Shown here piece after piece: positions 1 through 6,066 of a DNA stretch of 6,066 nucleotides. The stretch's first letter is position 1. The number at the start of each line of letters is the position of its first letter. Source of the DNA: Thermoplasmatota archaeon (lineage in GTDB: Archaea > Thermoplasmatota > Penumbrarchaeia > Penumbrarchaeales > Penumbrarchaeaceae). Where the stretch lies: positions 1-6,066 of the forward strand of contig JAUVBH010000111.1 in assembly GCA_030591285.1 (NCBI GenBank), in the 5' to 3' direction. A program made the translations under genes and the position numbers. The notes beneath the pieces are model-generated. The model was not told where the DNA came from, did no database searches, and was given only the letters and a program-made list of their open reading frames with translations.

Positions 1-1850
1 ACGGTCCAGCCAACGACTTTGGCGGACTGGGGTATCTCAGGGGAGCATTTGATGACCACCTCTATGGATCGACATTCTACAGCCAATACCTTGCTTCTTC
101 AGACTTCATTCTTCCATGGTCCACTGCCGCTGTAACTATTGAACTTGATCTGGGAAGGGGAAGGGATGAGGGCCGACTTGGTAATTTAGATGGAATATTC
201 GATACGGGAAGCTATCATGAGGGTACCGTTCCGATGGGGGTCAGGATGTCCCTTGCAGCGAGTTACATGCTTGTTCCATCCATTGAAGATATTGAGGTCC
301 AGGCCGATCAACCAGGTAGGGTGAATTTTACCGCCATTGGGTGCAGGTCATACAACATTACATCATACACTTTGAGCTCTGAGAATGAGTTCATCATGGA
401 TGTTGAAACACAATTATCAAGCCACAGATTCCTGCCTGAGTACTATATTTCGGGATCTTTCACAATTGAAAATTCATCGTTGAAACATGAGATCGATCTA
501 TCCATGGAATTTGATTCGGGGTGGCTTGAAAATAAAAATGATAGTGACCCCAAGATCGGACCGCAGTCACTTTTTTCCCACTCAAGATCTGAAGCGACAG
601 GGAGAGTTGATAGGGTCTGGGAGATCGAAGGGGGTGGACCCGATCTTGTTCAATATCCTCCAATTATGATAATCGACATCCAACCTAAGGTCCAGGAAGC
701 AGGGAGAAATGCTACGATCAAATTGGATATCCCGGAAGAGCTTGGTGACCCACAGGCCATGCTCATAAACACTCAGGTGGATTGGAACGTTGAAACAACG
801 ATCATCTATGGGGTCAATGTAACGACAGGTGTGTCAACATATGGATTCTTCACACCCCTGCTTGAGGGAGAAGCTGATGTTCAGGTGATCCTTACAACAG
901 ATCTGGGTACCTTCAGTTCAAATTCGACAATGACACTATACCCTCATGTTTACATCATATCATTCGTCAGATCTCCAGTGGACCACAACAAGATCAATGT
1001 GATGGTCGGAGTGGATGGATCCCTGGGGTCAACATCTGTCTTTTATGGTGTTTCCAGATCACTTGATATTGGCTGGGGCGAGGGCGGGTGGTTGATAGAA
1101 CCTGCTGGTGGTGTGTCCCCCTCCTATGGGTCTTTCTTTTTTGATCTCGATCTATCCACCATCGGAGGAGATGTTTACATTCGTGTATGCAATTTTCCAG
1201 GTTCGGAACAGACCTCACTCCAGATCCACATGGACCTTGATATCACCATAACTGAACCTTTACTCAGGGAAGAGAACGGGAAATTGACCATCGGTCCTTC
1301 CATTATTTTCTATGAATGGGACCACATACAGGAAATATCTCAAAACTATCACTTCGTGACATACACCGTGAAATTGATCGATCTAAATTATGAATATGTC
1401 CAGGAGCAGAACCTGACCTGGTTGCATAAACACCAATTATCTGATAAAGATAGATCAGAGCTAATGAGGGTCATCAATGAGCATGATGTCGATGAAGATC
1501 AGGTAACTGGGTGTTGGATAGGATATTTCGACATTCCAGAAGGTGTGGGTAACTATTCGATAAGGGTATTAGTTGATGCACAAGTTAGACCAGATGTGGA
1601 AACCCATAGTGGGGACTTCAATACTTCTCTCAGATTTGCGGATTCCTATGTTAGCGAAGGAAAGGAAAAAAAGGAAGAAAATGATGATTTTCCAACTGGA
1701 ATTGTAATTTTCTTGATAGTTGTGATAGCAATTGTCTTCATGATCTCCATACTCAGATCGAATGCTCATTTAAAGGACCCTGTAATACCAGAGGAAAAAC
1801 CGAAGAAAGCTCCAAAGATGGATGTCCCAAAAGAGGAGCTCGAAGAGTGA
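1..1850 (+). CDS. Cell-surface protein with C-terminal membrane anchor, unknown function (5' partial)
   Basis: I do not recognise the family. The frame is open from the left edge (first full codon at position 3) to the TGA at 1848-1850, giving at least 615 residues. The ATG at 234 lies inside coding sequence: 77 in-frame residues precede it without a stop, so the true start and the expected signal peptide are outside the window. Numbering from that ATG, residues 1-485 look extracellular: beta-rich, many aromatic and acidic residues, and ten N-glycosylation sequons (N31, N41, N80, N102, N159, N195, N230, N393, N440, N463). Residues about 144-236 could be an Ig-like/CARDB-type beta sandwich, judged by pattern only. 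A KEKKEEN-type charged spacer (about 476-485) precedes one hydrophobic helix (about 487-507, FPTGIVIFLIVV onward), followed by a cytoplasmic tail of about 30 residues rich in K, E and P. Topology therefore resembles a type I surface protein. No catalytic motif is seen. Confidence 0.85.
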   Translation, partial: GPANDFGGLGYLRGAFDDHLYGSTFYSQYLASSDFILPWSTAAVTIELDLGRGRDEGRLGNLDGIFDTGSYHEGTVPMGVRMSLAASYMLVPSIEDIEVQADQPGRVNFTAIGCRSYNITSYTLSSENEFIMDVETQLSSHRFLPEYYISGSFTIENSSLKHEIDLSMEFDSGWLENKNDSDPKIGPQSLFSHSRSEATGRVDRVWEIEGGGPDLVQYPPIMIIDIQPKVQEAGRNATIKLDIPEELGDPQAMLINTQVDWNVETTIIYGVNVTTGVSTYGFFTPLLEGEADVQVILTTDLGTFSSNSTMTLYPHVYIISFVRSPVDHNKINVMVGVDGSLGSTSVFYGVSRSLDIGWGEGGWLIEPAGGVSPSYGSFFFDLDLSTIGGDVYIRVCNFPGSEQTSLQIHMDLDITITEPLLREENGKLTIGPSIIFYEWDHIQEISQNYHFVTYTVKLIDLNYEYVQEQNLTWLHKHQLSDKDRSELMRVINEHDVDEDQVTGCWIGYFDIPEGVGNYSIRVLVDAQVRPDVETHSGDFNTSLRFADSYVSEGKEKKEENDDFPTGIVIFLIVVIAIVFMISILRSNAHLKDPVIPEEKPKKAPKMDVPKEELEE

Positions 1851-1861
1851 GGCACCTCACT
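1846..1861 (+). repeat. Inverted repeat/hairpin over the stop codon of the surface-protein gene
   Basis: AGTGAGG and CCTCACT are perfect inverted arms separated by CA; as RNA this folds as six base pairs closing a GCAC tetraloop. It includes the TGA stop at 1848-1850. It could mark the 3' end of the upstream transcript, but it is not followed by a U-rich run (the next bases are TGGTTGGGG), so it is not a classical intrinsic terminator. It may be chance. Confidence 0.35.
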
Positions 1862-1870
1862 TGGTTGGGG

Positions 1871-1910
1871 CGTATTTCAAGTAGTTGAATTAAACTACAC
1901 CATCGATAAC
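1871..1910 (+). promoter_or_regulatory. Putative promoter region of rpe, possibly leaderless
   Basis: Only 60 bp separate the upstream stop from the rpe ATG. The AT-rich part (CGTATTTCAA and GAATTAAA, about 1871-1894) is the only candidate for an archaeal TATA element. If GAATTAAA (1887-1894) is the TATA box, the usual spacing of about 25 bp puts the transcription start almost on the ATG at 1911, as expected for a leaderless mRNA. This fits the absence of a GGAGG/GGTGA-like site in the bases before the ATG. A GGTGAGG string does occur, but it overlaps the start codon and cannot act as a ribosome binding site for it. Read-through from the upstream gene is an alternative. Confidence 0.35.
1881..1898. 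promoter_or_regulatory. 18-bp near-perfect palindrome before rpe, candidate operator
   Basis: GTAGTTGAATTAAACTAC has six-base arms GTAGTT/AACTAC around a central AATT; 16 of 18 positions are symmetric and the only broken pair is G1887/A1892. It ends 12 bp before the rpe ATG and overlaps the best TATA-like stretch, so a dimeric regulator bound here would be placed to block transcription factor B/TBP binding. A regulatory role is inferred from symmetry and position only; the regulator is not in the window. Confidence 0.4.
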
Positions 1911-2591
1911 ATGGTGAGGATATCTCCATCAATTCTGTCAGCGGACCCATATGATCTCAGATCAGATCTTTCCAGAGCGATAGATTCAGGTATCGACATG
2001 CTGCACATCGATGTGATGGATGGGCACTTCGTGCCCAATATCACATACGGGATCCCGCTGGTGAAGGCCCTCAGGAAGCATCTGGATGTGGAGCTCGATG
2101 TCCATCTTATGATATCCGATCCGGATAAATACGCCCCCATGTTCGCCAAGGCCGGAGCGGATATCGTTACAGTTCATGTAGAAGCAACCGACCACCTCAA
2201 CAGAACTCTGGCCTCCATCAGAGAGGCTGGGGCAAAGTGTGGAGTGACATTGAATCCTCACACACAACTGGATTCTCTTAGCTGGGTTCTGGATCAGGTC
2301 GATATGTTCCTGATAATGTCCGTCAATCCTGGGTTTGGTGGTCAATCCTTCATTCCGAATTCAACCCAGAGGGTTGGAAAACTGTACTCCATGATCCATG
2401 ATCTGAACATCGATGTTCCCATCGAGATCGATGGAGGGATAACTCCCGTTACCGCTCCGGAAATTGTTCAGGCAGGAGCTGATATTGTCGTGGCAGGTTC
2501 CGCAGTATTCTCTACCAACAATGGGGATATTGAAGGGAATATCAGGTCACTCAGAGAGGGGATCAAGCTTGGTCTAGACCAAAGGAATTGA
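1911..2591 (+). CDS. rpe: Ribulose-phosphate 3-epimerase
   Basis: This cytoplasmic TIM-barrel enzyme interconverts D-ribulose 5-phosphate and D-xylulose 5-phosphate in the non-oxidative pentose phosphate pathway. The 226 residues match the usual family length, and the motifs appear in order: SPSILSAD (5-12, with S7), HIDVMDGHFVPN (32-43, metal ligands H32 and D34), DVHLMI (63-68, ligand H65), VTLNP (112-116), MSVNPGFGGQSFIP (136-149, the phosphate-binding and flexible loop), IDGGI (173-177, catalytic/ligand D174) and VAGSAVF (194-200). All expected catalytic and metal residues are present, so it should be active. The start is secure: ATG at 1911 is the only standard start between the previous in-frame stop (1848) and the conserved SPSILS motif. 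No Shine-Dalgarno site precedes it. Its 3' end overlaps the convergent gene by 29 bp. Related sugar-phosphate epimerases such as allulose-6-phosphate 3-epimerase share this fold; the motifs favour Rpe. No other pathway gene is nearby. Confidence 0.95.
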   Translation: MVRISPSILSADPYDLRSDLSRAIDSGIDMLHIDVMDGHFVPNITYGIPLVKALRKHLDVELDVHLMISDPDKYAPMFAKAGADIVTVHVEATDHLNRTLASIREAGAKCGVTLNPHTQLDSLSWVLDQVDMFLIMSVNPGFGGQSFIPNSTQRVGKLYSMIHDLNIDVPIEIDGGITPVTAPEIVQAGADIVVAGSAVFSTNNGDIEGNIRSLREGIKLGLDQRN

Positions 2592-4194
2592 TCAAGAGTG
2601 TGGTGAACCCGCTGATCTCCGTTTCTGAAATTATCTTCCCAATTGTTCCGTCAACAACCACTATGTAGTATCTCATAGGATCGGATTGATCTGGAACATG
2701 GCAAATGAAAAGGTCTTGAGCATGTTCTCTTTCCATTCCCATAAGGTTGAATATCAATGTGGATAGAGGTCCGGTTCCACCATCTCCCCGAGTGAGTATC
2801 TCAAGACCCATTTCAGGATCGAACTGTTTGGAAATGAAGAAGTTATCACTATGTTTGGAATCCTGCAGTACATCTTCGAAATCTGAGAGGGCGATCACAT
2901 GTCTGCTTGGATCCGGCGATATCAGAGTTGATTGGTACTGTTCCGAGATCAGTTCCATCCTCTTCCTGTCTAAGACCCCGTTTCCGGTCGTTTGTATTGA
3001 AACCTCGAAACTGCAGGCAGGAGTTCTTCCACTTTTTGATGGTCCAGATAGGGTGATGTTCCATACCCTGAAACCAGAGATCCCCGTATCGTTCTTGTAA
3101 TAGCTTGATGAGGACATGGAGATGGATCCGGGTCCGTAACTTTCAATGAAATCAGGAACGATCGACCCTTCTGATATCGCAAGGTCCAGACATTCCTTTG
3201 GAGCTCCCCAGAAGGAATTCTCATCCCCATTCGCCACAACCATGCCGTCGAGGGAACCTGTTGCTTCCTCCGTTCCTTCATCGTTTGTGGCAAGGATGGA
3301 CCATGAGATCACACTCCCCGACCCAACATAAAGATCAAGAAGATCCTCTCTGAGTTCAAGGTCAACGGTAACCAATCCCTCATCAGATGGATATGTGCCT
3401 GTAGCTTGAAGATGCATGCTCAGTGGGATCGGACTCCTATCCGAGAAGACCACTGTGATACTCATCTTGATGTCTTGGGTTCCGATGTCAGAGACCTGAA
3501 GTCTGGATCTTGTCCCATCGATGTCGACCCAGGTGTCCGTTACTGTCCATTCCAGTTTTGCATCCGGTAAAAGAACCCCGATCTCTTCCATGGATATCTT
3601 TCCCTTGAAGGATCCGGTTGTTCCATTTGAAAATGATCGATTGTCCGGGACCATGGACCTCCACAGAAGTTCCTCCCATGACATCCTCGCATTCCTGAGG
3701 TCAACATCGATCTGGGATACTTGCGGAGTGGAGCCAATGAATCCAGAGGTCTCCAGTAAAGTGGATCTCTCTTCAGCCATTGAACCGGTGTCCTCATCTT
3801 GATAGATCCTTCTGTTCCTCTTCAGATCGCCATTAAGATCCAACTGACCTGTGTCCTCCGACATGTAGGTCATTTTCTGGATACCGTTCAGGTCGATGAG
3901 CGTTTCTTCAAGACTTATCGACCTTGTCATGATCCCAGACTGCAGGAACGAACCACTATCCTTCTCCCCGTCATCTGAGGTCCTTTCCATCTCTACTGTC
4001 ATATTATAGGAAGTGACATAGATATCTCCGGACCTGGAAAAGGGCAGTTCAACGCTCAACTCCTCATTGATCATCTTATCAGAAATGGAAATGAACTTTT
4101 CCAGTTCTTTGGGAACACCATTGTAGAGAATACCCGCTCCTATATTGAGAACGATAGCTCCGATCAGCAGTACATAAACTGTCTTTCTTAGCAA
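2563..4194 (-). CDS. Exported or signal-anchored protein, unknown function; paralog of its upstream neighbour
   Basis: The family is not recognised. The protein has 543 residues starting at a TTG codon (4194-4192). That start is chosen because it immediately precedes LRK and a hydrophobic helix (residues 5-24), a normal signal-peptide or signal-anchor layout; no ATG or GTG in frame lies before it within the spacer. There is no lipobox cysteine, so it is not a lipoprotein. The rest is predicted outside the cell: beta-rich, serine-rich, five N-glycosylation sequons (N64, N185, N190, N368, N379), three cysteines (335, 394, 498) and no second membrane helix. The C-terminal part, with a helix-like ALSDFEDVLQ (435-444) and a strand pair YYIVVVDGTIGK (509-520), resembles a PepSY-type module in pattern. 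Landmarks align in order with the protein encoded just upstream (GSFKG 194-198, VFSDRSPIPLSM 249-260, VWNITL 377-382), implying duplication. The 3' end overlaps rpe by 29 bp. Confidence 0.85.
   Translation of the reverse strand: MLRKTVYVLLIGAIVLNIGAGILYNGVPKELEKFISISDKMINEELSVELPFSRSGDIYVTSYNMTVEMERTSDDGEKDSGSFLQSGIMTRSISLEETLIDLNGIQKMTYMSEDTGQLDLNGDLKRNRRIYQDEDTGSMAEERSTLLETSGFIGSTPQVSQIDVDLRNARMSWEELLWRSMVPDNRSFSNGTTGSFKGKISMEEIGVLLPDAKLEWTVTDTWVDIDGTRSRLQVSDIGTQDIKMSITVVFSDRSPIPLSMHLQATGTYPSDEGLVTVDLELREDLLDLYVGSGSVISWSILATNDEGTEEATGSLDGMVVANGDENSFWGAPKECLDLAISEGSIVPDFIESYGPGSISMSSSSYYKNDTGISGFRVWNITLSGPSKSGRTPACSFEVSIQTTGNGVLDRKRMELISEQYQSTLISPDPSRHVIALSDFEDVLQDSKHSDNFFISKQFDPEMGLEILTRGDGGTGPLSTLIFNLMGMEREHAQDLFICHVPDQSDPMRYYIVVVDGTIGKIISETEISGFTTLLINSFGLDQA
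2569..2582. repeat. Perfect 14-bp palindrome in the convergent 3' overlap
   Basis: TTGGTCTAGACCAA is fully symmetric and lies where rpe (plus) and the exported-protein gene (minus) overlap tail to tail. In RNA from either strand it can form a five-base-pair stem with a CTAG loop. Because both reading frames sit on it in the same phase, both proteins read Gly-Leu-Asp-Gln here. It could act as a bidirectional 3'-end structure, though no U tract follows on either side. Confidence 0.45.
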
Positions 4195-4211
4195 GATTTT
4201 CCCGTTCCTAA
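4195..4211 (-). promoter_or_regulatory. 17-bp intergenic spacer with weak ribosome-binding signal before the TTG start
   Basis: On the minus strand the spacer between the upstream TAA and the TTG reads TTAGGAACGGGAAAATC. AGGA sits 11 nt before the start and GGGA 5 nt before it; neither is a strong match to GGAGG. There is no room for an independent promoter in the spacer itself, so the two minus-strand genes are probably cotranscribed, perhaps with translational coupling. Confidence 0.35.
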
Positions 4212-6066
4212 TTAACCACCGCTGAAAAGACTCGCCAGCTCAGATCCTTCGATATTCGTCACGTAAAGCATCTGTCCGGTATTCGCGTCCACGGCAGTTG
4301 AGAAGGTTGATCCTCCTTCCCAAACCTGTCCACTCTGGAGGCCAAATGCATTGTCAGCTGTGGGAGTTTGAACACCGGTTAGTTGCTGGATAAGAAGCAA
4401 TCCTTGATTGTTCTGCTGGTTCACTCCGACAACGCCATAGTAGAAGTTTATACCCTCATCCAGTTTGTTGTTTTTGAAAACCGTATCCTTGACTGTATTA
4501 TCTATCCTCATGATCTTCTCAGCATGGGTAAGTGTCAAGACCTCGTTCTCCAGGGCCAGATTGTCCTGATTGATACCATCGCCCCATCGAACCTGTCTCA
4601 GGCCAAATGGGTCCTTCTCCTTTTCTGGATCCTCATCACCCGCTATGAAGGTCGAGATCTTGGTATTTCCTAGCCTGTCCTCTTCAACGGACTTCGCAAC
4701 CAGGATGCGATATCTCCAAAGTGGCCAATCATCACTTCTGTCATCATCATCCTCATCATGGTGGGTTTCATAATACTCCATCATCTCTTCTATTTCATAG
4801 ACATAGCAAAAAGTAAGGTTCCACCAGTAAGTGGTGTTCCTTCCCAGATTATCTTCCGTTGATTTGTTCCAAACAGAATCCTCTACTAGAACGAGTCCTT
4901 CCCTTTCGTATTCGTCAAGAAAAGCAGTCAGGTCAGGGGATCTATCCTTTGCATATTCTATTGCTTCATTCAACGTGAAAGTGTTGAAAGAGGACCTATC
5001 GACCTCTGTACCATCATCCGGAGCATAATTCCATCTTTCATATTCGCCAGCTTGGTGTTGATCAGGATACTCCATATGATTGGATGAATCTCCCCAGGGG
5101 ATGTCCTTCTCTCCTCTTTTCAGGGATCCTTCCTGGTCTTTGATCTGCTGATTGGTCTCCAGAATGATGTAGAATGACTCCTCTTCCCCGTAATAGCTGG
5201 AATTCGTTCTGGTCATCCCTTTGATCGGGAATGGATAATCATCCGTAACGAAGAATTCTCGGTTGAAGAAAAGGAAGTTCCACATATTGCTGGTCACATT
5301 GACCTTGAATGTATCATGACCCAGTAGTTTGTATGCCCCATCTACACTCCAGTTGTAAATACGATCGGGTTCATCCCATACAGGTTCTCCTTCGAAGGAC
5401 CCCCTCGAGTTCAGGGTAAGAACCTGACCCATGGCATAGATCGCATCATCAAGTGATATGATAGGATCTGCGCTTGGATCATTGTAGGTTTTCAGATCAG
5501 CGGCATAAGAAAGAGGTACGGGAGCTGCTCCACCTCCAAATACTGATCCTAGATTCTCAACACCCAATTCACCTGTGGTTAGGGTCTTCAAGACATGCTG
5601 ATCAAAGACATTTGTGAATTTTGATCTCTGCAACTCGATATTTCCAGGTATCACTGCAGTGTCAACATCGCTACCTTCGATCTTAACATTGAAGGAAGCC
5701 CTTGTCTCGTAAGTTATCTCGAGGGCATCATGGGTTGTGTGAAATCCACTTTCCACTTCCTGGATATCATCTACGTAGTTCAGAAGTTCACCCTCACCGG
5801 TGAAGGTATATCTTCCCCATTCACCGCTGGTTTTATTTTCCCAGAACATTTGAGCGAATAGATCATAATCGTATAACGCCTGGTCACCGATCTTGATCTC
5901 GGGCACAATCAGTGATGTTATGTCTGAGACTATTAGATCATCATCACCTATTCCTAGGTCATCATCATCTGTCGTATCATCCGTATTTGAATCGGTTGGT
6001 GGGTCGACAAGATAAAAAAGATTTCCAAGGATGGCAACGGTTGCGATGATTATGGCGATCTTCTTC
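4212..6066 (-). CDS. Exported or signal-anchored acidic protein, unknown function (5' partial); tandem paralog of the next gene
   Basis: The family is not recognised. The first possible start in the window is GTG at 5906, but the frame stays open through 53 more codons to the right edge. Those residues begin KKIAIIIATVAILGNLFYLV (6006-6065), a positively charged end plus hydrophobic helix typical of a signal peptide or anchor, then a linker (5937-6005) with 11 Asp in 23 residues. The real start is probably only a few codons beyond the window. Total visible length is 617 residues, stop TAA at 4212-4214. Numbering from the right edge: extracellular domain from about 54; seven sequons (N77, N238, N256, N288, N400, N410, N416); an acidic patch at 434-446; one cysteine (420). 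Three segments start with a similar Leu-acidic/Ala helix: SLDDAIYAM (204-212), TLNEAIEYAK (364-373) and LTHAEKIMR (512-520). The third is followed by VDANTGQMLYV (592-602), a PepSY-like ending. Probably the first gene of an operon with the 2563-4194 gene. Confidence 0.85.
   Translation of the reverse strand, partial: KKIAIIIATVAILGNLFYLVDPPTDSNTDDTTDDDDLGIGDDDLIVSDITSLIVPEIKIGDQALYDYDLFAQMFWENKTSGEWGRYTFTGEGELLNYVDDIQEVESGFHTTHDALEITYETRASFNVKIEGSDVDTAVIPGNIELQRSKFTNVFDQHVLKTLTTGELGVENLGSVFGGGAAPVPLSYAADLKTYNDPSADPIISLDDAIYAMGQVLTLNSRGSFEGEPVWDEPDRIYNWSVDGAYKLLGHDTFKVNVTSNMWNFLFFNREFFVTDDYPFPIKGMTRTNSSYYGEEESFYIILETNQQIKDQEGSLKRGEKDIPWGDSSNHMEYPDQHQAGEYERWNYAPDDGTEVDRSSFNTFTLNEAIEYAKDRSPDLTAFLDEYEREGLVLVEDSVWNKSTEDNLGRNTTYWWNLTFCYVYEIEEMMEYYETHHDEDDDDRSDDWPLWRYRILVAKSVEEDRLGNTKISTFIAGDEDPEKEKDPFGLRQVRWGDGINQDNLALENEVLTLTHAEKIMRIDNTVKDTVFKNNKLDEGINFYYGVVGVNQQNNQGLLLIQQLTGVQTPTADNAFGLQSGQVWEGGSTFSTAVDANTGQMLYVTNIEGSELASLFSGG

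Noticed and set aside
568..576. T-rich run CTTTTTTCC as a possible terminator
   Set aside because: It lies well inside the coding sequence of the surface protein and has no stem before it.
492..1157. Shared 12-mer TCGATCTATCCA near 493 and 1146
   Set aside because: It is a single short match in coding sequence, encoding Asp-Leu-Ser in both places in a GATC-rich region; likely chance and not a repeat element.
1986..2345. 119-codon open frame on the minus strand inside rpe
   Set aside because: It lies fully opposite a strongly conserved enzyme, its translation is low in hydrophobic core and rich in His, Gln and Arg, and nothing supports a start; it is a shadow of rpe.
2747..3100. 117-codon plus-strand open frame opposite the exported-protein gene
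   Set aside because: Composition is typical of an antisense shadow, with no recognisable motif or ribosome-binding site; the minus-strand gene is continuous and has a signal anchor.
2970..3293. 107-codon minus-strand frame overlapping the exported-protein gene
   Set aside because: It is an alternate frame of the same strand with basic, Arg/Gln-rich translation and no features; no frameshift is needed in the main gene.
5904..5906. GTG as the start of the right-hand gene
   Set aside because: The open frame continues to the window edge and includes a signal-anchor-like segment, so the codon is better read as internal valine.
1..6066. tRNA, rRNA, CRISPR array or insertion sequence
   Set aside because: No cloverleaf, rRNA-like stretch, regularly spaced repeats, transposase motifs or terminal inverted repeats with target duplications were seen; almost all bases are in four protein-coding genes.

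Overview
The window looks like a piece of an archaeal chromosome, most likely Thermoplasmatota or a relative; this is an inference from style, with no rRNA or other marker gene to confirm it. The signs are large secreted or membrane-anchored proteins rich in N-glycosylation sequons (N-X-S/T), a gene start with no convincing Shine-Dalgarno site, a TTG start, little intergenic space, moderate GC, and strong excess of GATC with few CTAG sites.

Layout. (1) Positions 1-1850, plus strand: the 3' part of a gene for a cell-surface protein of unknown function. The reading frame is open to the left edge, so the first ATG in the window (234) is internal. The protein ends in one transmembrane helix and a short charged cytoplasmic tail. 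(2) Positions 1851-1910: a short gap with a hairpin over the upstream stop codon and an 18-bp near-perfect palindrome just before the next gene, probably at its promoter. (3) Positions 1911-2591, plus strand: a complete ribulose-phosphate 3-epimerase gene (rpe), the only gene with a recognisable enzymatic function. (4) Positions 2563-4194 and 4212-6066, minus strand: two adjacent co-directional genes, 17 bp apart, for large exported proteins with an N-terminal signal anchor. The upstream one (4212-6066) is cut by the right edge: its frame runs past the GTG at 5906 through an acidic linker and a signal sequence to the last base. Landmarks in the same order and at similar spacing suggest that these two are diverged tandem paralogs. 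Their C-termini resemble PepSY-type modules, so a role at the cell surface is likely, but no activity can be assigned.

rpe and the 2563-4194 gene converge and overlap by 29 bp at their 3' ends. A perfect 14-bp palindrome lies in the overlap and makes both proteins carry the tetrapeptide GLDQ near the C-terminus. No RNA genes, CRISPR arrays, insertion sequences or complete mobile elements are visible. The best candidates for something undescribed are the paired exported paralogs and the palindrome before rpe.
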